Assembly (NCBI GenBank): GCA_025526915.1
Contig: JAHLKH010000120.1
Coordinates: 20,156-84,155, forward strand
Direction of reading: 5' to 3'
DNA length: 64,000 nt
From: Entophlyctis helioformis
Taxonomy: Eukaryota > Chytridiomycota > Chytridiomycetes > Chytridiales > Chytriomycetaceae
Part shown: piece by piece, positions 33,746-44,891 of the stretch
How the letters are laid out: every line of letters begins with the position of its first letter
How positions within the stretch are numbered: position 1 is the stretch's first letter
Translations under genes and position numbers: made by a program
The notes under the pieces: model-generated
What the model saw: the letters and a program-made list of their open reading frames with translations, nothing else
Databases searched by the model: none
Told to the model about the DNA's origin: nothing

Positions 33746-34981
33746 ATGGACTACTCTGACCTGAAAGAACGCCTGCTGTTTGCTGTGCCCAAAAAGGGCC
33801 GCCTCAACGAAAAGTGCCTCAAGATCCTCGAGGGTGCCGACATCCAGTTCAGCCGCATGCACCGTCTCGACATTGCCCGCTCAACCAACCTGCCGATTGC
33901 GCTCGTCTTCCTGCCGGCCGGCGACATTGCCAAGTTCGTTGCAGACGGCAACGTCGACATTGGCATCACCGGCCAGGACATGGTGGCCGAGAACGGCGCC
34001 GATGTCACGGAGCTGCTGCCGCTGGGCTTTGGCAAGTGCAAGCTGTCGCTGCTCGTGCCCGAGGACGGCCCCATCACCCACATCGACCAGCTCATTGGCA
34101 AGCGTATCGCCACGAGCTTTGAGCACATTGTCACCAAGTAAGCCCCCCCGCCATGCCATGCCATGCCTCGTGTGTCTGGCCCCCAGCATCTGGCTCCTTG
34201 GGTCTGGTCTCGGGCACACTGCGCAACGTGCACCAGCTGCACGGCCCGTTGTGCACCCGCGCTGGTCTCTCTGGCCTGCCTCGCACGATCTGGGATGCTC
34301 ATTCAACCCTGTTTCCGCAGGTACTTTTCTGCTCGCGAGGCTGGCCTTGACCACGACACCACGCTCGAGAAGCTGCAGAATGCGCCAAAGGATGCCGTCT
34401 TTGCCACTCCGCGCACCACGTCCATCAACTACATTGGCGGCTCTGTCGAGACGTCGTGTGCTCTTGGCCTTGCCGACGCTATTGGTACGCACGTGGGGCG
34501 ACAATGGATGTCTGTCCTCCTGATTGGCGCGTGTGCTAACTGCGATCTGGTGTGCACCTTTCTCCACCTCCCTTGTCATTGTGCAGTCGATCTGGTCGAG
34601 TCTGGCGACACGATGCGCGCCGCCAAGCTCAAGCCCATCGCCACGCTGTGGACGTCGCAGGCGGTGCTGATCTCCAACCCAAAGAAGCAGCAGAACCGCG
34701 AGCTGGTTGAGAAGATCAGACGGAGAATCCAGGGCGTGATTGACGCGGAGCGCTACGTTCTCTGCAACTACAACATTCGCCGCACCAGTCTTGCGGCCGG
34801 AGTCAAGATCACGCCTGGCAAGAAGGCGCCGTCCGTCAGCCCGCTCGAGGACGCAGATTGGGTCATGGTGTCGTCGATGGTGCCCAAGAGCCAGATCAGC
34901 GACGTCATGGACCAGCTGCTGGACATTGGCGCCGAGGACGTGCTCGTGTTTGACATCCACAACTGCCAGGTCGCAGCCTAG
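33746..34981 (+). CDS. HIS1: ATP phosphoribosyltransferase (first step of histidine synthesis)
   Basis: Condenses ATP with PRPP; long-form HisG with regulatory domain. Three exons: 33746-34137, 34321-34484 and 34587-34981 (316 aa). Motifs: FAVPKKGRLNEKCLKILEGA, VDIGITGQDMVAENG, FGKCKLSLLVPEDGP, GKRIATSFEHIVTKYFSARE across intron 1, INYIGGSVETSCALGLADAI, then the PRPP-loop region VDLVESGDTMRAAKLKPIAT. The C-terminal ACT-like histidine-binding domain has YVLCNYNIRR and PLEDADWVMVSSMVPKSQIS. Length is close to yeast His1 (297 aa). The start MDYSDLKERLLFAVPKKGRL matches the family start. Confidence 0.96.
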
Positions 34982-35462
34982 CGTGCAGCACCGCAATGAA
35001 GACTGTCCATTCGTTCGCCTTGTCGACGGGCATGCATGGGGACAGGCCGGCCAGGCGTCTGTCTGGCCAACAATGCCAAGGCCGAAATGGCGACGGGCGG
35101 TCCCACAGGTTTCTCCGCATTCGATTCTCGCCGCAATGTGCGTGCAGGTGATCCCTTGGCTGGCTGCTCTGGCTGTCAGTGTGGCTGCTCTGGCTGCCTG
35201 TCAGTGTGGCTGCACTGGCTGGCTGGCTGCCAGTGTGGCTGCTCTGGCTGCCTGTCAGTGTGGCTGCTCTGCCTGTGTGGCTGCTCTGGCTGGCTGGTTG
35301 CTCTGGCTGCCTGTGTGGCTGCTCTGGTCGGCTGGTCTAGGCCTGCATCCAGCCCACTGACTGACTTCCTGGCTGACGGGCTGACGGACTGGCCGACGGA
35401 CTGACGGACTGACTGGCCGACCATGCACGGATGGGTGCTCCTTGCACAGGTCGGACGACCAG
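34982..35462. other. Intergenic region with a complex GC-rich tandem repeat
   Basis: 480 bp upstream of the zinc-cluster gene. About 35156-35332 consists of irregular units built from GGCTGCTCTGGCTG and TGTCAGTGTGG. This is followed by GACGGACTGAC repeats to about 35415. No coding gene is supported; an open frame over the repeat has an artificial Cys/Trp-rich composition. Confidence 0.6.
35156..35332 (+). repeat. Irregular tandem repeat (GGCTGCTCTGGCTG-based)
   Basis: Units of roughly 30-50 bp made of CTGGCTGCTCTGGCTG blocks separated by CCTGTCAGTGTGG, at least five partial copies. Confidence 0.8.
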
Positions 35463-38400
35463 ATGCTGGAAGACGACGACAACTCCCGCCGCTCTGGCCG
35501 TGCGTGCGGTAAGCAACAGCAGGCCGCCCGCTGCCCCACCGTCCACAGACATGCACGAGTGCTAACGCAACCATGCCAAACAGACGGGTGCCGAGTCAGG
35601 AAGCGCAAGTGCGACGGCCTGCAGCCCTTCTGCACCAACTGCATCAAGTCTGTCGTCCGTGGCAGCGATGGCAATCCCGTGTGCACCTACCACACCGAAG
35701 CCAAGAAACGCGGCCCGCGTCCTGGCTACAAGGACAAGATGCTGCAGCGTCTCGAGCGCCTCGAAAGCATCCTCAAGCCGCTTGTCGACCATGGATCGCC
35801 GTCCGTCGCCGCCATGACAGCCTCTCCCTCGTCGTCCTCGTCGGCATCCATGCCCACGCCAATGCCCCTTGCCTTGACCCAGGAATCGTCTGCACCTGGT
35901 GCTGCCGGAGGTGCGTCGCTGTCTGTCGCCGTTCGCGGTCGCAAGAAGCCCATGCAGCGCGTCCTGGATCTCTTGGACGCCATTGAGGGTGCTGGCCCTG
36001 CCATGCAAGGCCTTGCTTCGAATGGCGGCCGCGATGCAATGGACAACCAGTACGGCCATGACCCCTCTGCCTCTGCCCATGACGCTCACGGCTCGGCATC
36101 GTCAGCCAACAGCGCCACTCCATCTCCCCACACATCAACAGCGTCGCATCTTCACCAACAATCACACCCAAACCATTACCAGCAACAATCAGACCGTCCG
36201 CTCGGCTACAGTCTGCAGCAGTCTCAGCCGCAACAACAGCAGCACCGCCAGCAATACCAGCAGCAGTCCCTAAAGCACCATTCCTACCCCATCGGCGCTT
36301 CGCCAGCGTCAGACGCGTCGGGGAATCCGCGTATGTTCACCACGTACCTTGCACGACTGGCTCGCGCTCATCTGACCTTTGCCTCCTCCTCCTCCTCATC
36401 ATCCTCCGGGTCACGCAGCCATCACCTCTTGCACGCACACAACCACAGCCACAACCAACACCAACACCAACACCAGCTTGCTGTAATGCCGCCACACTAC
36501 TACCAGCAAAGCCACGAGCAACAGAGCCACCCATCCCAGCACCGCCAGCACCACGCAACTCACACTCAACAGCAGCAGAGCACCCATCAAGCTCCAAATC
36601 GCAGCCTTCTTGTCGACCTGCCTGATCCGTCTTCGCGGATGCACGCGTCGGCGACGTCGAGTGAGTCACTACCTGCGGCTTCGACCATGCATCACCATGT
36701 CCACGACCAGGTAGGGTCTATCAGCAAGTGTCGTTGCTGGGATTCAGATTATCTAATGTTTCTTGACCCTGCCCAACAGCCAAGTGGCCACTCCTCTGCC
36801 TCTGCCACCTCTCTGCTTGGCCCCCAACGCGTCTTATCGTGGTCTCAGCCGTCAACCACTTCAGCACAGCACCACGCCACGCTCTCAGCCCTCGGCCATT
36901 CTGGCGCGCATCCGTCCATCGATACAGACCCCAGCAGTTTCTTTCTCGGAGGATCGGCACAGCTTTTTTCATCGCTTATCCAACCGCCCATCATCGATCC
37001 GTTCCCGAGTATCTTCCCAGGCACTTTTATCCCCACACCATCCTTGAGCAACCTCGCCTTGTTTGAGTCGTCCATGATGCAGCAAAACTCTCTTCAAGCG
37101 GTCGAGGACCATCTGCTCATGCTTGGTCTGACATACAACCAAGTCGTGCCTCTTGCCACCCAGCACTCGCTCGATCTGCTGTCGCCGCCGCAGCGCTCTC
37201 TCGCGAGCATCCCCCGTGCACTCCAGGATGCGCTCATTGCAATGGGCGTCTTCTTCTCCACCCACACCGACTTATTCTCGTCCATGCTTGATCAGCAAGG
37301 GCTTTCGTCGGCGCCGTCTGTATCCTCGCCATCGTCCCCACCAGGCTCGGCCAACGCAGCTCGCATTCGCATTGCGCGAATCTATATATTGCGCGCCAGA
37401 AAGGCTTTGAACGCCCATGTTGCGCCACCAGGATCCACCCACTTGACGAGCAGCAGCGACGCTGCAGATGGCTTGGCTGACGAGCCTCTTGACGATTGTG
37501 ATGCGGTGCGCATCATGCTTCTTCTTGCCACCATTTGCTACGGTCTGGGCGATGGAGGCGACTCAATGCAGCTCATTGGTAAGTCGACAGTCAGCATGCC
37601 CGGTTTGCAGCACATCACCGGCATCATCGTGCAAACATAGCCATTGGTCTGCGAGCTGACAGTCCATCCCTTGCCATCAACTCGCCTTCCATACGGCCGT
37701 TGCTCCTTTGAATCCATCCAACCAGCCGATGCGTACAGGCTGGCCCAAAAGTCGCGCATCTACGAGTCAAGCCTGCCGCCCACAAAGGCTTCGCTCCAGC
37801 CCCCACTCACCGTCGATGCGCTCGTTGTCTCGGTTCCCCGCATGATTGGCAAGAAGCCAACGCCTCGGAAACTGACGCCGACGGAAAAGTTTGATCGTCG
37901 CGTGCTGTGGGGTTCGTGTCTCATCGTCGACACGTACTGTGCCATGGCGAGCGGCTACCAGCTGGGCATTGACGAAGGCGACTATCCACACCTTGTCGCC
38001 GGATACAACTTCTCCGACTTGCTACCACACATCTCGCGTCTCTCATCCCAGCAGCGGCTTTCAGCCTCCGATTTGGCAGAGCACACGCTTTGGGAAAACA
38101 GCCCGCTCGCCGTCATGTTCGATGACGTATCGGAGATGAGCCTCACGTCCATGGCATCCAATCTCTTCACGGGCGAGTTCGAGTCCGAGGTGCAGCTGAC
38201 CGTCATCATGCGTCGCATCCTTCGCTACGTCCGATCTCGCGAGGCATCCCTCAGCGTTGCATTCTCCAGCTCTCACTTTGACCGCTTCCCGGAAAACCTG
38301 CGCGCCATCTACTCGACAATGCAACAATCAGACGACACCGCGTCCCTCCACGACTCGCTTCTGGCTTGGTACTCTCATTATCCTGCGCGCTACTGTGCCT

Positions 38401-39320
38401 TCCCATCCCTAGAAGTCTTTGCAATCGGCGTGCACCAGTCCTCGCTTGACAAGTTCCGCGACTGGGCCTATAATCTCTACGTTGTCGAGAGCATCTTGAC
38501 ATTCCTCTCTGCGTTTTCCTACCTGCACCTGCCCCTTATCTCGTCGCCCGATGCCGACCGCAAAATGTACCGTCTCAGCTGTCCACCGCATGCATCCGCC
38601 TCAGCCAGCGGGACACCCGGCGATGATCATCAGCTCCACGGAGACGGCACAGCAGGCAGTGCGAACGTATCGACGGCCAGTGGCCATGGTGGCAAGCGTG
38701 CCCAGGGCCAGTTTCGCGCGAATGGGGATGCACCAATCTCTGCGAACACGCCCATTGGTGGCGAAGAGCATTTGTGGAGCTCTCGGCAGGTCTTGCTGGC
38801 CTGTTTCCGCGCGTTGACATATATGATCCAGCGTCTCTACACACCAACAACCCCCCTGCAGAGCCCATTTCAGGCGGGCGTCTATGAGGGAGAGCGGCTC
38901 GCCTTCTGCCAGCGCCAACCGCTCTCCATTGACACGCCGTCGCCGGCGCTTTGCTGGACGATCCACTCTGTGAACGTGTACATTGTGTCGTCGGCGGCTC
39001 TCATGGCAGTCCGCTCAAACAGCAGCAGTTCAAACAGTGGCCCTGGATCTGGCGGCGGCTCTGGCGGCATCTCAGCCAATGCAGGCATTGGCATCCAGCC
39101 AGCCCCAACGGGCACCGGCCGCGTCTCGGACGAGGAACAGCTGCAATCATCGCAGTACGAGGCAGTCACAAGACTTATCAAGACCCTTGTGCTTCCGTCG
39201 CTCGAGCGCATCGGCAAAGTATGGCCGATGGCGCAGCTGTACCAATTCAAGTTGGCAACGCTGCTCAAGGGCGGCACTGCGGAAGAGTGGGCCAAAGAGG
39301 CCAAGACATACACGCTTTGA
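35463..39320 (+). CDS. Zn2Cys6 fungal transcription factor
   Basis: Nuclear DNA-binding regulator. Exon 1 (35463-35508) ends within the zinc cluster; splicing to 35584 gives RACDGCRVRKRKCDGLQPFC TNC, then a Cys 13 residues further on (GNPVC). The spacing is CX2CX6CX6CX2CX13C. The linker and heptads (RLERLESIL) suggest dimerisation. A long Gln/His/Ser-rich stretch follows (about residues 130-430). The middle homology region begins near FESSMMQQNSLQAVEDHLLM and includes AYRLAQKSRIYESSLPPTKA and FDRRVLWGSCLIVDTYCAMA. A second intron, about 37577-37725, splits the MHR. Target genes cannot be inferred; HIS1 is the upstream neighbour. It ends TYTL at 39318-39320. Confidence 0.9.
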
Positions 39321-39495
39321 AGAGCCTCGCGAATGAATAGCCGTCCTCTTGCAGACACGCAGCCTGCCGATTGCCGCAATGGCATTGTGTGACTGCCGTG
39401 GTGCACTGTGCGAGTCTGCTGCCAATAGTAGTCGGCGGCGGCGGAGTCGACACGGAATGGGTTGGCGGCCATGGTTCCCGCTTAACCCACTTTAA

Positions 39496-42400
39496 ATGGA
39501 TCAGGGCGATGGCACGGCAGAGGCGGGCTTGACGCCTCGACAGCGACACTCGCCGCACCTTGCGACGGCGCCATTCACTGCTGCGCTGCATACAAGGTCC
39601 ATGTTGGCAGACATTGCCCAGCTGGGAGAGAGCAGCAGCGCCACCACCACCACCACCACCACCAGCAGCAGCAGCATCAACAGCACAGCCAGCAACAGCG
39701 CCAGCGGCAGCACGTCAAGCAGCCGCAACCACAGTCCGTTTGCAGGCATGCTGGGCACTCGCAAGCTCGCCCCTCCCTCGCCTGCCTCTGCAAAGCAGCA
39801 GCAGCAGCAACTCGAGCAGCAGCACTACCAGCAGCAGCACTACCAGCAGCAGCTTCCAGCCAGCGCGGGCTTCTCAAGCACATCAACCTATCCGGCTGCC
39901 GACCAGTCGCTTGCCAACGCACTCGCAAATGCCGCGCGTCGGCTCGCGCTGGATGCCCGAGAGGCCGAAAGCCAAGCCAAGGCTGCCTCTTCGCATACGC
40001 CGCTGTCGACGCAGTCGGATGCATCCAATGCGGCTGCACGCTCGCCGCAACAGTCGCTCGATCACATTCGCGGACAACGCAGCAGCGTCAGCCTGAACAG
40101 CAGCGTGTCAGCAACAAGCTCTGGTGGCAGCAGCGACATGTCTGGTGGACAGCCTGTGCCTCTCGTGTCGGCGGCGTTGACGGGCGGCATCGACGCTGGC
40201 GGGGCATCGGCATATGCATCGGCCACTGCTGCGCATACAATCTCTGGTGCAGACAAGAAACGCAACCGCTCAACCAGCTTCTTCTCGCTGTTCAAAAAGG
40301 GCGACCGGCAGAGATCTCTGGACTCGATACCGTCCAACAACGCAAACAATCCAGGCAGCCAGCCGTCAAGTACAGCCAGCATATCCTACGCGATGCCCGG
40401 CGACGATTCTGGCTCGGCCTTTGACTCTGACGCGATGCCATCACAGCCAGACATGAGCGAGACGTTGGACGCCATGAGCATCGCGTCCCTGCCCGACGAC
40501 TCTGCGCTTCCCGCCCAGCCGATCGCCACGAATGCATATCAGAACCTGCAAATGTCGTCTCAGTCATACCAATACCAGCTCTCGTCGCAGGCACCCAATG
40601 CATCAGCTGCAACGCCAACCACCTCTGCACAAACCCGCCCTGACCCGACTCACCGCCCAAAGGTCAAGGGCCATCTCAAAGGGAATGGCACATTCTCTCG
40701 GCTGGTGCTTGTGCAAGAGCTGACTGTTGGCGCAGCGCGTGAGGAGACTGGACCGACGTCGTTTGCGGGACAAGGTGCCACCTCAGTCGCTGGGCTGCCA
40801 ACGTCAGCTGCAACAGGCGTTTCGGGACACGACCAAGTGTTTTCTGCCAGCGAACGGGTGGCGGAACGCGGCGATGGCATATCATTCAATTCCAAGGCGA
40901 AGCGTCCGGTCGCATCCAAAGGGTCCGACGAGCCGGCCGTTCCTGTCTGGATACTGCAATTCAGCATTGATGGAAAATACTTGGCTGCTGGGTGCCACGA
41001 CGGAACATTGGCGATCTGGGCCACATCTGGCAGCCGACGAGAAGATAGAGGCGATGCTGAAATGGATGGACTCTCGACACGGCAGCACGACGCCGACTAC
41101 CTGGCAACAGATTTCTCTCGCAACCAGAGCGACTGCGACAGCTACGATACTGATTACGGCGGTCGAGCGCAGGAACTCCAATCTGCATCCCAAGATAATC
41201 CTTCTGTTGGCCTGGATCATGACACTCGTGAGCCTCGCCATGGACTGTCGCTGTCGCCTTCGTTTGCTTCGACTGCATCCTCAACTGTGGCATTCGCTGG
41301 GACAGGCTTATTGACGACAAGCAGCATCGCCTTCAACAGCAACAGGACAGCGTCAACCACCCGCAGCCTGCATCGTCGCACGCTGTCGCAGTCGAGCGAC
41401 TCGATTGAATGGGCGTCGCCATCTTCGATTACAGCAATGTCCACGTCCACAACAGCCATGTATGCGAAAAGCAGCAGCCAGCTGTCAGCGCCGTCGGGCA
41501 GCTCGGCGCGCTTTGGCACGACAGCCAATGCAGAACCAAGGTCTTCAAAGCTTGAACGACTACCGATACGCTTTGGGCCTGCCGCTGCACAGCGCGATGG
41601 AGGAGCACTCAACCCGCCTCCACTTCCTGCTCCGTCGCAGCTTGTGTTTCACGAAAAGCCGCATCGTGTGTTCCGAGCCCACAACCACGCCATCACATCC
41701 ATTGCATGGTCGCGCGGTGGATTCATTGTCTCGGCATCCATGGACCGCACAGTTCATCTGTGGCACGTCAACCAGGCCGACTATCTCTGCGTGTTCCATC
41801 ACGGCGATGTGGTCACAAGCGTCTGCTTTCATCCGCGAGACGATCGTTTCTTTATCAGCGGGTCATTGGATGGCCGTGTGCGCATGTGGTCGATTCCTGA
41901 GAAACGGGTGCGCCACTGGAACGAGCTTCATCGCAACCCAATCACGGCAGTGGCATTCAGCCGTGATGGAGGCACGGTTGTGGCAGGCACCATCCAAGGC
42001 GACTGTGTCTTTTATGAAGCGCAAGGGCTCAAGTACAACACGCAGATTCAGATTGGCTCTGGATCGACTCTCAAGGGCAACAAGGACGTCAAAATCACCG
42101 GCATTGTGCCGTTGCCGCCGCCGCAATCCACCAACGACTCGGCCTCGGACAAGTTCCTTGTGACCTCGACAGACTCTCGCATCCGCTTGATCAACAGCCG
42201 CGACAAGTCGATCCATCGCAAGTACAAGGGCGTTGAGCTCAAAAGCTCGCATCTGTCGGCACGCTTTTCTGAAGATGGCGAATTCATCATCTGCCCGTCA
42301 GAAGACAAGCAAGTTCTCATCTGGGACACGCAGCCCTCGGATGCGTTTGGTGGGCAGCATTACTCGGGTGTTCTCGGCGGTATGAAGCAATGGCAGAACG

Positions 42401-42840
42401 AAGTGTCCAAAAACATTGGCCTGGAGAGATTCACGCCATCCGACGCCAACGTGACCGCCGCTCTCCTCGCGCCAAAGTCCGTGTCGCAGTGGGTTAGGCA
42501 GCAAAACCATCAAGCCGCTGCTGCTGCGCGCCAGCGCAGTGACTCGTTCTTGCTCGCAGCATCGTCTGGGCCTTCTGCTCCAGCATCGACGCCTGCAACG
42601 CCACTTGGATTTGACGACGTGGATGTTCTTGGTGCGCCATCGCTGCGCGCCTCATTGGCCGACAGGACCGACGATGCAGGATTCTCGGCCAATAGCCCCG
42701 ACCAGCCGTCTGGGGCAAATCCAGCGGATGGCATGATTGTGATTGTCGCCGATGTGCAGGGCAAGATCCGTGTGTTTTTGAACCAAGACGCCATTCTCAC
42801 AGACGCGGTCTCGTCAGGGTGGCCGGTGGTGCTGGTGTAG
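39496..42840 (+). CDS. WDR44/Dgr2-like WD40 protein
   Basis: Single exon, 1114 aa. The first about 450 residues are Ser/Thr/Gln/Ala-rich with a basic patch NRSTSFFSLFKKGDRQRSLD. The propeller starts at VPVWILQFSIDGKYLAAGCH and continues with FHEKPHRVFRAHNHAITSIA, SASMDRTVHLWHVNQADYLC, HHGDVVTSVCFHPRDDRFFI, SGSLDGRVRMWSIPEKRV, HRNPITAVAFSRDGGTVVAG, KDVKITGIVPLPP, RIRLINSRDKSIHRKYKG and SEDKQVLIWDTQ. This order (FRAH, CF.H.D.VT, WS.PE..V) is that of WDR44/rabphilin-11 and yeast Dgr2/YMR102C. Probable trafficking scaffold, by family only. A further open segment in another frame follows to 43175 (see findings). Confidence 0.85.
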   Translation: MDQGDGTAEAGLTPRQRHSPHLATAPFTAALHTRSMLADIAQLGESSSATTTTTTTSSSSINSTASNSASGSTSSSRNHSPFAGMLGTRKLAPPSPASAKQQQQQLEQQHYQQQHYQQQLPASAGFSSTSTYPAADQSLANALANAARRLALDAREAESQAKAASSHTPLSTQSDASNAAARSPQQSLDHIRGQRSSVSLNSSVSATSSGGSSDMSGGQPVPLVSAALTGGIDAGGASAYASATAAHTISGADKKRNRSTSFFSLFKKGDRQRSLDSIPSNNANNPGSQPSSTASISYAMPGDDSGSAFDSDAMPSQPDMSETLDAMSIASLPDDSALPAQPIATNAYQNLQMSSQSYQYQLSSQAPNASAATPTTSAQTRPDPTHRPKVKGHLKGNGTFSRLVLVQELTVGAAREETGPTSFAGQGATSVAGLPTSAATGVSGHDQVFSASERVAERGDGISFNSKAKRPVASKGSDEPAVPVWILQFSIDGKYLAAGCHDGTLAIWATSGSRREDRGDAEMDGLSTRQHDADYLATDFSRNQSDCDSYDTDYGGRAQELQSASQDNPSVGLDHDTREPRHGLSLSPSFASTASSTVAFAGTGLLTTSSIAFNSNRTASTTRSLHRRTLSQSSDSIEWASPSSITAMSTSTTAMYAKSSSQLSAPSGSSARFGTTANAEPRSSKLERLPIRFGPAAAQRDGGALNPPPLPAPSQLVFHEKPHRVFRAHNHAITSIAWSRGGFIVSASMDRTVHLWHVNQADYLCVFHHGDVVTSVCFHPRDDRFFISGSLDGRVRMWSIPEKRVRHWNELHRNPITAVAFSRDGGTVVAGTIQGDCVFYEAQGLKYNTQIQIGSGSTLKGNKDVKITGIVPLPPPQSTNDSASDKFLVTSTDSRIRLINSRDKSIHRKYKGVELKSSHLSARFSEDGEFIICPSEDKQVLIWDTQPSDAFGGQHYSGVLGGMKQWQNEVSKNIGLERFTPSDANVTAALLAPKSVSQWVRQQNHQAAAAARQRSDSFLLAASSGPSAPASTPATPLGFDDVDVLGAPSLRASLADRTDDAGFSANSPDQPSGANPADGMIVIVADVQGKIRVFLNQDAILTDAVSSGWPVVLV

Positions 42841-43236
42841 TGCATGGGGCAGGTGCTGGGCTTGCCGGCGGACTCGGCGGGAAAGTGACCACCGCTGCCC
42901 CAATGTCTGGAACGGGCCCATCATCCGCTGGCCATTCTGCTGCTGCTGCCACTGGTGCTGCTGCTTCTTCAAGGATGGGCAAGTTCCGGGCAGGCATTGG
43001 AATGGGCGGCAAGGGCAAAGGATCAAAAGCAGCAAAGGGCGACTCAAGTCGCGAGCCGAGCACCAGCCCCTCGGTGCTGCCGTCCTCTGCCTCACCAACA
43101 CCACAGCAATCTGACGTCCGCGTTCGCAACCAGCCGCCCCAGCACCCGCTGTCCCAACATGAATCGTTTACATAGTTTTGAATGAGAACCGGGACAAGAC
43201 TCGAGAATGCCTATCATTCTGCCTCTCTTTGAAACC
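42841..43236. other. Convergent gap with an open Gly/Ala/Ser-rich frame
   Basis: Between the WDR44-like stop and the stop of the Ost-alpha-like gene. A plus-strand frame stays open from before 42840 to a stop at 43173-43175 and reads a Gly/Ala-rich then Lys/Ser-rich peptide. No independent start or domain. Confidence 0.4.
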
Positions 43237-44845
43237 CTATGCGGATGAATCGTCGCGAAGCAGTCTGTCCTGCTCGTCCTGATCATCACGATCGCTTGCG
43301 TCCGTGTCAGTCGCTGCGCGCGAGCGACTGTTGATCGAGTCGCCGGCATCGGAAAGGTGACCAGAAAGTCGGGGTGCGTCTGGCGTGATTGGTGATGGAA
43401 TGAGCCATAGCCGCGACAGACGGCCGACCAGAAAGTGCACAATAAAGACGCAGTCGTGCCACAGATCCAGCCAGTACAAACTGTCCCACAGCCCGACGGA
43501 AATCGGCGTCATGCTTCCATCTGTAGGCCGAAACCCTGTGTAGTCAAAAGCCCAGATGTGCAGGATGGCAGCTATCATCATTTCGACCGTCGTCGCAAAG
43601 CTTTGCAACAGGATAGAAAACTCGCCAACGGTCCAGGCATCGCCGCTCTGGATGATGCCGCTGCTGGTGAGCAGCTTGATAATGATACCGAGCCAGAATT
43701 GGAAGAAGATGACAAACTTGATGGACAAGAACTGGCCAACAGGACGGAAACGTGCAATGTCCTGTCGTCGAATCAAGCGGCTAGGGTTAGTGAAGATGCA
43801 GGGCCGACAGAAGCCGCAAGTGCTAGGATGAGACAGCAATCGGTGACACAAACGTGAGACAAGCAATCCTGCTTACGTGTCTGATGGGCAGATAGAGAGA
43901 AAACAGCGTGAACATGGCAAGGCCAACGGATATGGAGTTGAATATGGTTGTGTACAAATGGCCAAAATGCAGCGACATGGACTCGGGGCAGTAAACTTGA
44001 GCAATCTCCATGAACAGCACTGCAATTGTTGTTGATACGCGCACGAAAATGTACTGCAGAACTAGTACTGCTGTCAGCACGGGACAATGCATCTGGCGGC
44101 AACACCGGATCGTGGCAGACCACGTACTGCCAAGCTTGCAGAAACTCAGAAAGTGGCGAAATCGCGGATCGTGCGTGAAGAGGCACGCAGGTGGAGGAAG
44201 TCGACGCCGGACCTTTGTGGCAAGCACTCTGTCGCGATGCTCAGCATCTGGACCAAGGTACTCGAGCATCAACACAAAGAAGTTGTAGACAACAAATCCT
44301 TCGTAGCAGTCGCGGATGACGCTGATGTAGACTGCCCAGCGCAGAGAGTAGAACGAGAGCCACGAGCAGATGGAGTAGGTTGGCACCATGAGCAAGATCT
44401 GTGGGTACATGGCGACGCCCATGTCAGAAAGTCGTGCCATTGCCGCTCGAGGGGCGTTTCCAGCAAGCCCATGCCGTGCAAGCGATCAAGACGTGCTCTG
44501 GTGATTGGCCTCTGAAACTTGGGCCGTGTATAGAACTGGAAGTGCTTGAATATGAGGAACAGCGACAGTGTCGTTGTGAAGACCATCAGGACACCTGGGT
44601 AGCCCACATCCAAGTCAGACCTTTCGCCCAGCGACCAAGCAAGGAAGCAAGCCAGCGACCAAGCTGGCAATCCAGGCTGTGTGTGCGGCAGTGCCGCTGC
44701 TCATTCAGACAGGTCTGCGGAGCGACACTGCATCACAAAGCCCTAGCTTACCCCCGACAATGCTGGCATACTGCCACAGCAGCGAGCCGTATAGACCCGG
44801 GCTGACTCCGTGGTTGTAAGCATCGCAGCTCTCGGAGGCGTTCAT
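43237..44845 (-). CDS. Ost-alpha/TMEM184 family membrane protein
   Basis: Multi-pass membrane protein of the organic solute transporter alpha/TMEM184 family (yeast YKR051W-like). Segments in order: VLMVFTTTLSLFLIFKHFQF, QILLMVPTYSICSWLSFYSL, the family hallmark RDCYEGFVVYNFFVLMLEYL, VLQYIFVRVSTTIAVLFMEI, FNSISVGLAMFTLFSLYLPI, FLSIKFVIFFQFWLGIIIKL and QSFATTVEMMIAAILHIWAF. The cytosolic tail is acidic and holds DEQDRLL, a possible acidic dileucine sorting signal. About five exons. The start MNASESCDAYN at 44845 is preferred; an in-frame ATG at 44908 lies inside a duplicated promoter element. Diverges from CSN3. Confidence 0.82.
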
Positions 44846-44891
44846 CGCATCGTGGAGAAGGCGTTTCGCAGCGGGGTTGTGCCTTGTCGAG

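Noticed and set aside
34982..35404. Cys/Trp-rich peptide (GCSGCQCGCSGC) as a small secreted protein
   Set aside because: Produced by the DNA tandem repeat; no signal peptide, and frame quality is not maintained outside the repeat.
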